A DNA stretch of 64,000 bases. Source: Rhynchopus sp. YZ270_cl-10. Lineage: Eukaryota; Euglenozoa; Diplonemea; Diplonemida; Diplonemidae. The position numbers and the translations under genes were made by a program. Position 1 is the stretch's first letter. Each line of letters begins with the position of its first letter. Below are positions 22,774-33,475 of the stretch, in pieces. The stretch lies in NCBI GenBank assembly GCA_964035575.1, contig OZ037834.1, positions 1,395,598 to 1,459,597 on the forward strand. The letters are read 5' to 3'. The notes beneath the pieces were generated by a model, which was not told the origin of the DNA, did not search any database, and worked only from the letters and a program-made list of their open reading frames with translations.

Positions 22774-22924
22774 TACTTCGTGGTCCTCCTGAGTCCGCCA
22801 AAAAAAAATCCCACCAAGACCCCACCCGAGTCCCCTGAGACGGACTCGGGCGGACTCGAGACGGACTTTCAAAGTCCGCCATAGTCCGTCTCAACTCAGG
22901 CGGACTCCGGCGGACCACGAAGTA
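22774..22924. mobile_element. MITE with TA ends and 25-bp inverted repeats
   Basis: The ends read TACTTCGTGGTCC and continue to GAGTCCGCC on both arms with two mismatches. Internal sequence repeats GAGACGGACT motifs. The terminal TA fits the target duplication of the Tc1/mariner superfamily. No ORF. Confidence 0.8.
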
Positions 22925-23439
22925 TGACTGAATAATGAATTATGCCTCGCCCCGCAGACATATCTAAAAAAGGAGGGAACCCTGGAAGCATGCATCTTAG
23001 CCTCACATTACTGAGTCACCCTCCAAAAAAGAAAATTAAATGCAGTGGATAGAGGGTGAAGCCTTTATCGAAGAAAAAGGACAAAGGCTCTCGATGTCGA
23101 TGAAAAAAAAAAGAAAAAATAAGTATTAGGCGAGGTGAACCTAAACCCCACGAAGGGCGGGAAGAAATGGTAAAGAGTAAACGTGAATGATGACTTTTGA
23201 GTCCTCGAAGACAAGTCTTTTCATGTTTGTTTTGTTTTGTTTTTTGCTAACCACAAGCTAACCAGAAGGTTAAAAAAAAAAAAAAATGTGCAAAATTAGG
23301 GGAAAAATTAGTAACAGTTGATGTTGGCATTCAAAAAAAAAAAAAAAAAATAGACTGTGCCTCTCTCTTACACAAATCTAAAAAGAAAAAAAAGGCAGCT
23401 TTTATACGACAAAACAGAACCACAACATAACACAAAAAG

Positions 23440-23505
23440 AGAAGTTGACAGTGCAAAAAAAAAAAAAAACGCCTCACCCTTCATATCGGCAGGTACACAA
23501 AATGG
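23440..23505 (-). repeat. Family C hairpin with A-run expansion
   Basis: GTTGACAGTGC is followed by a 14-base A run, CGCCTCACCCTTCATATCGGC and then GGTACAC. It is a worn long form. Confidence 0.5.
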
Positions 23506-23900
23506 TTTGGTTATAAACATAACACAAAAAATCGTCAATGAAAATAATCAAAAAAAAAAAAATTCTGACTTGCATCCAGTTCCCTGACGATGTCCTATTG
23601 CAAACAAATATTGCAAAACGCACTGACCTTTTATGCGAAAAATTTGTTGTCTGTTCCAATCCTTCCAGAATGCAGCAAACTGACAGACATTTCAATTATT
23701 TTATATAATTTATATGAATACAAAGTATATGAAATAATTGAAATGTCAGTTTGTGTATGCCATTCAAGAGGAACTGAGGGACACCAAATTTAAGGCTTTT
23801 CAGCGGTCATCCAATTTTGATTTGAGCGAAGAACATCAGTGGGAACGTAGAAGGATGCGTATTTTGTATCTTTGTAGGATATGAGAACAAAAAGAACAAA

Positions 23901-23987
23901 GTGAAGTTGATAGTGCACAAACGCCTCTGAGACTCAGGCACTGACACTCCTCGGGTTATCGAACCCTGAGTGCTGTACTTCGGGATA
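23901..23987 (-). repeat. Family C plus T-arm-like composite
   Basis: The AGTGC/GCACT hairpin is followed by ACACTCCTCGGGTTATCG and AACCCTGAGTGCT. Confidence 0.65.
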
Positions 23988-24159
23988 ATGAAAAAAAAAT
24001 TGCAGATAAATTTACAAAACAAAAAATCTCGGTTGGATTAGTGTAGACCAACCCTAAAGAATCTCTGAACAGTATCCCATCGGGAATGATTCTAGTGTTA
24101 ATTTATTTCCACTCCCATCGTGGGAAATAAATGAGAAAAAAAAAAGAGAGAAAAGTTGC

Positions 24160-24191
24160 AAGATGGATACGTCTCATGTACATACGCATCT
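24160..24191 (-). repeat. Family B hairpin
   Basis: Outer AGATG/CATCT stem. The inner sequence TACG..GTAC differs from the family and pairs only in part. Confidence 0.55.
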
Positions 24192-24204
24192 ATAACAAAA
24201 TAGT

Positions 24205-24245
24205 AAGATGAACCTAAGCCTCTCTTCTCTGTGCTTAGTTCACCG
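24205..24245 (-). repeat. Family A hairpin
   Basis: The inner stem CTAAGC/GCTTAG is intact, the loop longer (CTCTCTTCTCTGT). Confidence 0.6.
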
Positions 24246-24918
24246 AGAAAAGATAAAGTTTTTAGTCCGGTTTGCGTTTTTTTTTACCATTCCTTTTAGG
24301 GAATGAAGCATTGTACAGTCCTGAAAGCTCCAAGAAAAATGGAGTCGGCGGATCCAAAGAGGAAGTTGCCTTTCCTAAACGTACACAGTGGCCAGTTTGA
24401 GTGGGACAGCGTCAAAATTTGACGTTATTTGGGACAGCATACGCTCTCCCTGTGACAGCAATTCTGAACCAGTATTATCGTCCGCTTTTGACGCTCTCCC
24501 ACATCAAACCGTCCACCGTGTACACACAACTGGCAAAAAAAAAAAAATGGGGGAGGTGTCGTCACTCACCTATATCATTGAAATACCATTGCTTTACCAA
24601 TGGTACACTCCAATACTGTTGCCCCCCCTTTTTTTTGTTGCTTTGTCATTATCAAAAAATGACTTCAGTAAGAAGAAACAACTACATTGAGTTGGTGCAC
24701 CTCATTACCATACATGCAGAACAATTTTGTTTTTGTTTTTGTTTCCCTTTTTCAAATGAAAAAGAAAAGAAAAGAAAAACTTAAAATACGAATATGCCTC
24801 TGATCCACAGGAAGAGAGGAATGTCACTACACACAAGAAGAAAAGTTTATAAGATTGCTTCATACTAACTATTCTACTGAAACATTTTTTTACTTTGTGT
24901 CGATTGTTTGTTTCTGAT

Positions 24919-24952
24919 AAGGTGATCCTAAGCTCTCCTGCTTAGTCACCTT
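24919..24952 (-). repeat. Family A hairpin, fully paired
   Basis: AAGGTGA/TCACCTT and CTAAGC/GCTTAG are both perfect, the clearest Watson-Crick version of the family. Confidence 0.8.
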
Positions 24953-25693
24953 AAAGAAAGACAGAAAACACAAGATCGCCAACACCTTCCTTCTCTTAAA
25001 ACAAGGTGTTGGAAAAAAAAACGCAAAAAAGAAATTGCCTTTTCCCCTTCACTGACAAACGTTATTTTAATGATTGCAATCACAAAAAAAAAACTCGGTA
25101 TTCGTGTTGGTTTTGCATATTTAGTGGAACAAAACATCCGAGGAAAATGAGTACTCTCATGTACCGTTTTGGGCCGCTGTAATTGTGCTGTAATTGTGGT
25201 GTAATTGTGGTGTAATTGTGGTGTAATTGTGGCGTGATTGTGCTCAGTTTTGGTCAGTTCTGCTCAGTTCTGCGTAAGTGTGTGTACGTGTGCGTAAGTG
25301 TACGTAAGTGTACGTAAGTGTGCGTAAGTGTTGGTACTTGTGGGTACTTGTGGGTACGTGTGTGTAAGTGTGCAAAAACGGATTTTTTTGTTTTCTGCAT
25401 GTTTCTCCTGCTCTCTTATCTTAAATTTAGTGCCCAATAATGCTGAAGGTCGGCCAACAAGACTTTGATAACATTTCTCTTAATATTGCACTTTTTTTGG
25501 CGTGGCTGCATAACCGATTCCCCGTGTTTCTACCAGTTGTCATGCCGGTTAGGGGGGCATTCATGTGTTGAAAAAAAAATTGTTTTCGTTGGTGAATCTT
25601 TTAAACGCCGGCATTTGCATTTCCGGAATCCGTCCGGCCAGTGATGGGGTCAATTTGCCGAAATGGACACGTTCTCGTTGTTGGTCAATTCCG

Positions 25694-25840
25694 CAGTATA
25701 CACAGTATACACAGTATACACAGTATACACAGTATACACAGTATACACAGTATACACAGTATACACAGTATACACAGTATACACAGTATACACAGTATAC
25801 ACAGTATACACAGTATACACAGTATACACAGTATACACAG
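25694..25840. repeat. 9-bp satellite (ACAGTATAC)n
   Basis: About 16 exact units inside the TGTACCG element. Confidence 0.95.
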
Positions 25841-25851
25841 GGGATTGGGAG

Positions 25852-26286
25852 TACAGTACAGTACAGTACAGTACAGTACAGTACAGTACAGTACAGTACA
25901 GTACAGTACAGTACAGTACAGTACAGTACAGTACAGTACAGTACAGTACAGTACAGTACAGTACAGTACAGTACAGTACAGTACAGTACAGTACAGTACA
26001 GTACAGTACAGTACAGTACAGTACAGTACAGTACAGTACAGTACAGTACAGTACAGTACAGTACAGTACAGTACAGTACAGTACAGTACAGTACAGTACA
26101 GTACAGTACAGTACAGTACAGTACAGTACAGTACAGTACAGTACAGTACAGTACAGTACAGTACAGTACAGTACAGTACAGTACAGTACAGTACAGTACA
26201 GTACAGTACAGTACAGTACAGTACAGTACAGTACAGTACAGTACAGTACAGTACAGTACAGTACAGTACAGTACAGTACAGTACAG
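25852..26286. repeat. 5-bp satellite (AGTAC)n
   Basis: About 87 exact units. Open in all frames, not coding. Confidence 0.95.
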
Positions 26287-28105
26287 AAGTCACTTACATG
26301 TGGTGGCATGCTTCCCTGTAGGGTGGTGTACCATTTTTTTCCCCAGCGTAATTTCGGTGTAATTGTGTGTAATTGTGGTGTAATTGTGGTTAGTTGTGGT
26401 TAGTTGTGTGTACTTGTGCTGAAACTGTACTGGAATTGTGCCTAATATAGGCACAGCTCAGGTGAGTATGGTGCTAGTTGTGCCCAGTAGTGTCATAGGC
26501 AAAACGGTACAATCTCACTACATTTTTGTTTTTTTTTGTTCTTTGTTTTATAAAAAAATTACTCCTCCTCCAGACAAAAAAAAAATGGAAGTCATTTGAT
26601 GCGCCGAAGAATACTCTGATTCACATCTCACTCAAAGGGAAAGAGAAATGAGTGTGTTTTTTTTCCCCCATCAAACCACAACTAAAAGCAAAAAAAAATG
26701 GCGATTTTTTTAAAAAAAAAGTATTAAACGCCTGGACAGACGCAGATACCGTCGTTTTTTTAGAAAAAAACAACCCAATTATATGCTTTTTAGGTGGTGA
26801 AGAGGACCCCCCAAAAAAAAGAGGGACAAAAAAAGAAATGCATTTTTTTTTGTCAGAGATCTTTATCTTGGCTTTTTTCCTGATACTTTTAGTGACAACC
26901 TTGTTTTTTTTCTTTTTCCCTTTTTTGTCTGGAGAGGTTTTTTTTTTCTCGTTTTCGCAGTGAAAGACATAATAAAAGGGGGGTTTTTTTATATTCTTTG
27001 ACGCAACAGCATTTCTGGTGGTATATTCCGGGGGGTTAGATTTGCACGAAGATGTTTGTTCTCCTTCTTTTTCTCCTCTTCCTCTTCCTCCTGCTTGCTC
27101 CCTATCAACACCCTCAAAGAAGGCAAACAGAAACCTCAGGAACAGAATCATTTTCGTATCCTCCGCAGGGCAAAAAGGAAATACCAAACCAGTTGCTTTT
27201 TGAAAAAGAATAATAAAATTGGAGTGTGGTCCAAAAAAAAAAAAACTCCCCGTTTAAAAGGTGGTACTCCGTTCCTTTTCTTTTATACGGCTCCTTTGTT
27301 CACACTCAGGTTAAGTGGTAAGGTATGCAACGCGAAAAGAGAGGGGGAACAATAATATTATTGAAATGTACCAAATAGTTGCTTTCTTTAGAACAGACAA
27401 AAATACGTCTTAAAAAAAAAAAAAAAAAATGATGTAATTGGTATTCTCCGTTTGCTAAGGGAGATAGAAGAGGGAAAAAAAAATTTCATGAGATGAAGAA
27501 CTTGGGGTGGCTGTAGAGGGATGATTCGCACTTCTTGCGTACTTTGTGCACCCTACCATTTCAGACCATACCATGAACCTAAGCCTCTTGTGGAATAAAA
27601 TCTTGTGTTATTTGCATTTGTAAGACACAAGAGTTGTGACGGAATATCAAGGGAAAATCAATGAAAGTTTTTTTTTAAAAAAGAGAGAAAAACTGATGAA
27701 TAAACCTCATTGGTGTGATCACCCAAACGGATTCTCCGTGGTTACCCCGTGGTTCTCCCGAAGGTGCTCCGCAAATCTTAGTATAGCCCGAAACAGTTCT
27801 CCGTGGTTCCCTCGTGGTTCTTCCGTGGATTGTCCGTGGGTTGTCCGTACCCCCTGAATCACACCACTCATGTGGATTCACATCAAATCAAAAGAAAACA
27901 CTAATCAAGGTCAATAAAAAAATCGAAAAAAAAATGCATTTTAAAAAAAAGTTGAAAATGAGATGTCATTCGTGGACGATGACCGAAATAGATGTCCCTT
28001 AGTTTTAAAACGGGACCATAAAAAAAAAACAAGAATTTTTTTGAATGCACCATACATGGAACATTCTATTTTTCTCAAACAAAAAAAATAGAAGAAAAAT
28101 TTTAT

Positions 28106-28140
28106 AAGATGAACCTAAGCCTCTCGTGCTTAGCCACCTT
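28106..28140 (-). repeat. Family A hairpin
   Basis: Near-consensus copy with an intact CTAAGC/GCTTAG stem and CCTCTCGTG loop. Confidence 0.75.
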
Positions 28141-28929
28141 AAAAGGCAACCGTCTTCCATATCCCCTTTGGTAATAAAAGGGTGGAGGGGAAGCTTTTTA
28201 ATACTGAATCAAATTAAAACAAGAGGCTTGGTGGAAATGTCTCACTGGACATACACATCCAAAATATGATGGGGGGAGAGGTATGAATGGAGGGGGGGTA
28301 CATGTACTATGTTTTTAGGTATTTTTCAATAAAAAAAATATCATGTAGTTTTGACAAAATAGTGTAACACCAAAAAATAAAACTGAACGTGCATGACGTC
28401 ACAGGTCAGCGTGACATGCCATAATGACATGGTAAAAACAATGACTTGTGCACATGTCATCGTTGACATGTACACATGTCATTTACACGTCACAATGAGT
28501 GTTCTTATGCGAAGAGATATAGAACCACTGAACGCTTCTCTTTTCTGGTTCCCCCTTTTTTTTTCTTGTGTTGCAACACTGTGATTAATAGGGAACTCAT
28601 TTTGTTTTTGGTTTTTTTTATGAACAAATGGGATGGGGAAAAATGGGGGGATAAAAAACGACACCTTGTCCATCAGACAAAGGTGTTATTTTTTGCACCA
28701 AATAATGACACAACCCTCCTAGAGGTTGCATTTTCCTTTTCTTTTTTTCTTTTGGTGACGTTACAGACTGCACACCTCATCATCTCCCCAGAGGGGATGG
28801 GTGTAGCAGAAGGTTGCTTTGAGATACAATAGAAAACGCTTCTGGTCTGACTTTTAAAAGAAAATGGAAAAAAAGAAAAGAGACAAGAAAACGGAACGAA
28901 CACACAACAACAACAAAAAGAAAACTAGA

Positions 28930-28954
28930 GATGAATGTGTCGTACACACACATC
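28930..28954 (-). repeat. Family B hairpin, minimal
   Basis: GATG/CATC and GTGT/ACAC pair around a CGT loop, the shortest family member. Confidence 0.6.
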
Positions 28955-28970
28955 AATAAAAAAAGGTTGA

Positions 28971-29004
28971 AAGATGAGTATGTCCCACCATGCATACACA
29001 TCTT
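28971..29004 (-). repeat. Family B hairpin with alternative inner stem
   Basis: Outer AAGATG/CATCTT is kept. The inner stem is GTATG/CATAC instead of TGTGC/GCACA. Confidence 0.7.
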
Positions 29005-29375
29005 GGAAAAAAGGCTGCCAACATAAGCCTGGGAAGATGACTCAAAAAAACAAAATGAAATTTGGAAAAAAATAGGGGAAGTTTTCATGTGCGCAAACCA
29101 AAATGGAAGTTAATTAATGTAGACACCTCCAGATGACCCACGTAAAGGAAAAAAAAAAAACCTCCCTTTTGTTGCCATTTTTCATTGGGTTTGATGCCAT
29201 TTTTTATTTATTTTTTCAAAAAAAAAATAAATAAAAACGAACTTGAAAAAAAAACGCGATTCGACTCTGTGAGGTGGGTGTTGAAATGAGCAGAAGGTTT
29301 TTTCCAAGTTCGTTGTAAGTATTTTCGACATATGCAATCAAATTGATGGCATAGGAAGAAGAAAAAAAAGTGAAG

Positions 29376-29414
29376 TGAAGTTGATAGTGCAAACGCCTCT
29401 GGAACGCATGCACT
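29376..29414 (-). repeat. Family C hairpin, short form
   Basis: GTTGATAGTGC start, CCTCTGGAACGC middle, ATGCACT end. Confidence 0.65.
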
Positions 29415-29495
29415 GAAAAAAACAATTGGAGTATTGAGAAGGATGAGAGATTCAAGGCGCAACTGTATGCAGATGCGTACACCGGAACTCTGCAC

Positions 29496-29526
<31 letters not shown>

Positions 29527-29567
29527 CGTCAAATGGAATATACCACACAAAAATAAAGAGAACTTGG

Positions 29568-29612
29568 AAGTGCAAAACGCCTCACCGTACACCGGCGGGA
29601 CGCAGGGCACTT
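29568..29612 (-). repeat. Family C hairpin, long form
   Basis: CGCC/GGCG inner stem with a TCACCGTACACC loop. It is followed by the GAGAGCACTTCATTGGCATG tail also present at 58441. Confidence 0.65.
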
Positions 29613-29779
29613 CTTCTCCACTTGGTTATCCAAAAAAAAATAAAACCCCCCCTTACCCCCAGAGAGCACTTCATTGGCATGCACACGGTTTATTTTTTTT
29701 TTTGAACGCTTTTGACAACATGTACCCCCACGAACGGGCAATCCACGTGACCCTTTTTTGCAGACCTGGAGTTTTTTTT

Positions 29780-29834
29780 TTGAAAACTTGGTTGTATTAG
29801 TGTAGGCCGAACCCGAGATGATGGGTTTTCACTA
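29780..29834 (-). repeat. Family D hairpin, variant stem
   Basis: The TAGTG/CACTA ends are kept. The inner stem has become AACCC/GGGTT. Confidence 0.65.
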
Positions 29835-29900
29835 TAAGTTGTGTTTTGTTGTATTTGATAACAGCCACCACCACCAAGTTTCTATCCATAAATTATCAAA

Positions 29901-29945
29901 GTGAAGTTGATAGTGCAAACGAACGCCTCTGGGACGGCAGGCACT
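29901..29945 (-). repeat. Family C hairpin, short form
   Basis: GTGAAGTTGATAGTGC start and GGCAGGCACT end. Confidence 0.65.
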
Positions 29946-30207
29946 GATAACATACACTGACAAAAAGAAAAAGGGTTGGGACAACTCCGGTCTGACCTTC
30001 AGACTATTTGTTTTGTTCTTGGGGGGGGGATAAAAAAATTTTCCAATTTTTTCTATCAAGAAAACCACTAAAAAAATATACGTCTTTCGCAGCAAAACAC
30101 CTCATCGCATGGTGTACCATTTTTTGTGTGAATAAAAATGGGTTGAACCTTTATTATAGTACTGTCGAGAATGGCCAAAAAAAAGAAAAAAAAAGAAAAA
30201 AAAGAGA

Positions 30208-30258
30208 TGTTGAAAGTGCAAACAAACGCCTCACCGTTCATCGGCGGACGCAGGCACT
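30208..30258 (-). repeat. Family C hairpin, long form
   Basis: Near-consensus: AGTGC/GCACT and CGCC/GGCG around TCACCGTTCATC. Confidence 0.75.
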
Positions 30259-30946
30259 AGGGGAAAAAAAAAGAAGAAGAAAAAAAAAAAAACACAATTT
30301 AGCCAGATTCCCCCCAATAGTAGTACAGGAAAACCACATTTATTTACACGGTAATTTTATATTAAAAAATGGTAATTATTGATGCAGGCAACTTCCGACT
30401 GACGTACAAAAAAAAACACACACATCTAATAAAAAAGCTTGAAAGAGAGAGACTGCTTCTCATTCGCAAAAAAAAAACAAAGAAAAAAAAAACTTTGAAA
30501 TATGAAAACGAATGTCCAAAGAAAAGACACTCAGTTTTTTTCAAGTTTTTTTTCGGCAAAACAAAACAAACCAGAAAAGTTTGGATGAAAAACCTGAGCC
30601 ATCACAGTGCCCGCTGGTCACCCTAAAAGGGAGTGGAGATGGGGGAGGGTAAAACAACAACAAAAAAAAAAATTTTTTTTTTTGTTGAGCGATAGTCAGG
30701 AAACATGTCCTGCCACTGCTTTTTTTTTGGTAAAACAACAAAAAGAAAAGGGGGTATAAAAAAAGGATAGAATTCTTTTGTTTTTGCTGAGTTTCTGTAT
30801 TATTTCAAATTTCGAAAAAAAAAAAATGTTGAATAGAACATGCGCCTCATTAGGGACAGCATATCGATTCAAAAGAAAAAAAAGAAAAAAACAAAACAAA
30901 TCAACGAAAGGAGAGGAAAGGGGGAAACAAGAAAAAAAAAAAATAT

Positions 30947-30984
30947 CAAGTTGAACCTAAGCCTCACAGTGCTTTAGTCATCTT
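30947..30984 (-). repeat. Family A hairpin
   Basis: Outer stem CAAG.TGA/TCA.CTTG, inner CTAAGC/GCTTTAG with a bulge. Confidence 0.65.
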
Positions 30985-31015
30985 GAAAAAAAGAAAAGAA
31001 AAAAAAACTTGAAAA

Positions 31016-31045
31016 ATGAATGTATCTCACTGAGCTAGCATTCAT
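31016..31045 (-). repeat. Family B-like hairpin
   Basis: ATGAATG/CATTCAT pair perfectly around a 16-nt loop. Confidence 0.5.
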
Positions 31046-31090
31046 ATAAAACAAAAAAGGATTTGGATTTTGGAGGGGGGGGAAAAAAAA

Positions 31091-31125
31091 AAGATGCATT
31101 GTGCCTTGTTGTGCGCAGGCATCTT
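31091..31125 (-). repeat. Family B-like hairpin
   Basis: AAGATGC/GCATCTT and TGCC/GGCA-like pairing around TTGTTGTGC. Confidence 0.5.
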
Positions 31126-31379
31126 TGAAGAGGGGTATGGGATTTTATTTTTGGAGCTTATCTGCAGATCAGCTGGTCCCAATATAAAAAAAAACCAAAA
31201 AAAAACAACACGCAGACGGTGGAGAGCGGTTGAACCCCCCATTACGTCTGTTGTTCCCTTTTTCTTTTCAAAAAGAGGGGGAGGTGGGTTGCTTCCGACA
31301 GACAAGAAGAAAAAAAAAAAAGATACTTGCCATCGATACGCGGAAAAGGGGATTTTGTTTTGGAACAAAAAAGAAATGT

Positions 31380-31415
31380 AAGGTAAACCTAAGTCTTGCG
31401 TTGCTTAGTAACCTT
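31380..31415 (-). repeat. Family A hairpin
   Basis: AAGGT/ACCTT outer and CTAAG/CTTAG inner stems. Both flanking G and C of the usual outer stem changed to A. Confidence 0.65.
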
Positions 31416-31634
31416 TAAGAGAAAAAAATCAATAAATCAAGTGTATAGGGCCCCCAAAGGGATACAGAGCAGAGAAAGAGAGAGAGACAGAGAGTCTGTC
31501 CATATGAGTGAGGAGTAACACAGCCCCATCTGCCCCCCTCCCTCCCTCCGCGTAACTGTTGTGTTCCTTTTGCCCTTCCTCCCCCCTTCTACTCACAAAG
31601 ATGCTCACAACTACTGCACATCTGCGTCATGAGC

Positions 31635-33009
31635 TCACTGCAACAGCTGCCTCCAGTCACCGGTGATCCTGTTGAAATGGGGTTGTTTTTGACAAAATAT
31701 GAGGTTGACCCCAAAAAAATGAAATAATCAGAGGTTTGGAAACCTTTAGAAAAAAGAAATTACGTCCGCTGTCCACCAGTGGGCAACTATCCCGAGGGAG
31801 GGGGCTTCATTTTCCAAAAGTTGAAAAGTCTGCCAGACTACCATGATACACATAACCCCAAAATAAAAACGGAACACTTTTTTTAAAAGGAACATACACA
31901 TCTCTTGTCCTGCTTGCGAGGAGTTTGTAATCGATGAGCGCTGCGTCCGGAGAGTCGTCCAGGGCAGACCTGCACGACGCGAAGAGCAGCTCGAGGCCCG
32001 ACTCCTCATTCAGCCGCTCCCTTCTGAAGAACCCTGCCAGCTCGTACAGCGTCATGCCCAGCTCGACACCCACCTTCAGGACCACCGTCGCTGCCTTGAA
32101 GAGGTCGACTGCCTCCGACTCGATGCCAGCCTCCTCCGCCAGCGCTGCGTCTGTCTCTACGTCAATCGCGCTGATGTATGCCTTCACCTCTTCGCTGAAG
32201 GGACGCTTGCTTTGCGGCCACATCTGCCATTCAAAGTCCAGATCCGCAAGGCACGTCGGAAGGGTGTAACCGTGGTCTATCGGGTAGAGACGTTGTCTTC
32301 CTTCCGCGTCTCCGCGCACCAGAATGTTTCCTCCATGTCTGTCGCAGTTGAGAAGACGCAGGTCGAGGACACCAATACGATGGACATCCTCGGTTTCATA
32401 GCGTGCCGGACCGTTATCCCAAGACTGTGACGCACCAGAGACAAAGCGCTGCAGAGAGGCTGGGGTAGTAGCATGCTTCTGTGTCGTGCTGTGCGTAGGA
32501 AGGTCAATCACAATGGTTTCTGGAACCTTCGCAAAGTCTCCCCCAATCTGATACGCAAACGCCTCCCGCAGATACCCCTGCCCAGGGGTGAACCCAAGCT
32601 TCGCGCAGTCCTGCTCCGCGGAGTACCCCTTCGGGTTGTAGTTCGTCCCCGCCTCTTCGTTAGACGGCTTTGCAACACCAAGGGTACTGAAAGAGGTGCG
32701 TACGAAGTAGGTACCTCCAACACAGTCTTCATCGACAGAGGCAGTGGAGAGGGTGTTGTTTGCAAGGTGTGCTTCGAATTCGGTGAGAAGACGGGATTCT
32801 GTGTCATCCTCAGACACATCTGAATCGGAGGAATCGCAGGTACTATCGGTGGAGCAAATAGGGGCGCTTACGGTCCCTCTTTTTGAAGGGGGCACGTACC
32901 GTCCTGCGTTCCCCGATGACGACGCGGAGAGAGAAACGGTGGTGGTAGAAATGTGTTCTGAGGTCATCCCGTTGCTCTCAACCTCTGCTCTTCCTTCCCA
33001 TAAACTCAT
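31635..33009 (-). CDS. Phosphatidylinositol 4-kinase-like protein (PI4K gamma type)
   Basis: A kinase of the PI3/PI4-kinase fold, most like plant and protist type II/gamma PI4Ks, expected to phosphorylate phosphatidylinositol on membranes. Residues 97-118 hold the nucleotide-binding strand pair (GTYFVRTSF, then VAKPSNEEAG). LDLRLLNCDRHGGNILV near 225 is the catalytic loop. PIDHGYTLP near 245 is the metal-binding motif (DHG for DFG). DFEWQMWPQ follows as in the family. Residues 1-90 are a Ser/Thr-rich, probably disordered leader. Two exons are inferred: 33009 down to 31898, donor GTATGT, and 31668 down to 31635. The second adds ITGDWRQLLQ and a stop. The final exon is an inference from splice signals and frame. 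Total about 381 residues. I see no ubiquitin-like domains, unlike plant relatives, and some members of this family act as protein kinases instead. The next gene starts 467 bp upstream. Confidence 0.85.
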
Positions 33010-33410
33010 TTCAAACCGAGAGTGGAATTTACAATCCGTTTTTTTTTTTCTCCCGCTTGATTCAAGCAGAAAAAAAAAAGGGGGGAGGTGAGGGGAGAAG
33101 AGAGTGTTTTTGAAGTTTTTTTTTTTTTTTTCAAGGGAAAAAAAAAAAAACGTCAGCGGGTCAAAACGATATGTGTATTTATTTGTGTTTTTTTTTTTGT
33201 GTATCGTGCTTTTGGGTGGGCCAAAAAAAAAGGAAAAAAAAGAGAGAAAGAAAAAGGGGCCCTACTCCCTGTAGTGTGGTGGTGGGGTTTGTTGGGAGTT
33301 AGGGGGGGTTCATAGAAATGGTGAGAGGGATACTATTTTTTTAAAAAATCATTTCTCAAAAAAGGTACAAAAAACAGGAGAAAATATACAAGACATGTTT
33401 TAATAATATA

Positions 33411-33434
33411 AGATGAACGGCATCCACGCCATCT
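33411..33434 (-). repeat. Family B-like hairpin
   Basis: AGATG.../CATCT ends with a GGC/GCC inner stem, just past the stop of the WH2 gene. Confidence 0.5.
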
Positions 33435-33475
33435 CGAATGCGAAACAAAAAAAACCTCTCTCCACTCCTTATCCA

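Larger units (their letters stand above)
25160..26512. mobile_element. TGTACCG element carrying two satellites
   Basis: The ends are TGTACCGTTTTG and its inverse, followed on the left by GTAATTGTG repeats that recur near the right end (26345-26390). A second, solo end lies at 11000-11081. TCTCA occurs at both borders and may be a target duplication, with one base of slippage. Most of the interior is tandem satellite plus one GACCCCACCAC-type repeat near 25650. No ORF of its own. Confidence 0.7.
14371..31634. other. 17-kb stretch without protein genes, dense in structured repeats
   Basis: I find no convincing coding region. Open frames are short, homopolymer-derived or cross satellites. What is present: at least 25 family A-D hairpins in one orientation, two transposon-like elements (15696-16657 and 25160-26512), MITEs (18682-18759, 22774-22924) and a 180-bp repeat (20753-20928). 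There are also many A runs. A ncRNA-producing region, or an untranslated part of a long transcription unit, is possible. Confidence 0.6.

Noticed and set aside
24304-24560. Small plus-strand frames containing FEWDSVKI and FDVIWDSIRS
   Set aside because: They are short, in different frames, and too brief to separate from chance, although the stretch is less homopolymeric than its surroundings.
25565-26403. Five overlapping open frames of more than 200 codons
   Set aside because: They cross the 9-bp and 5-bp satellites, which contain no stops; nothing outside the repeats looks coding.
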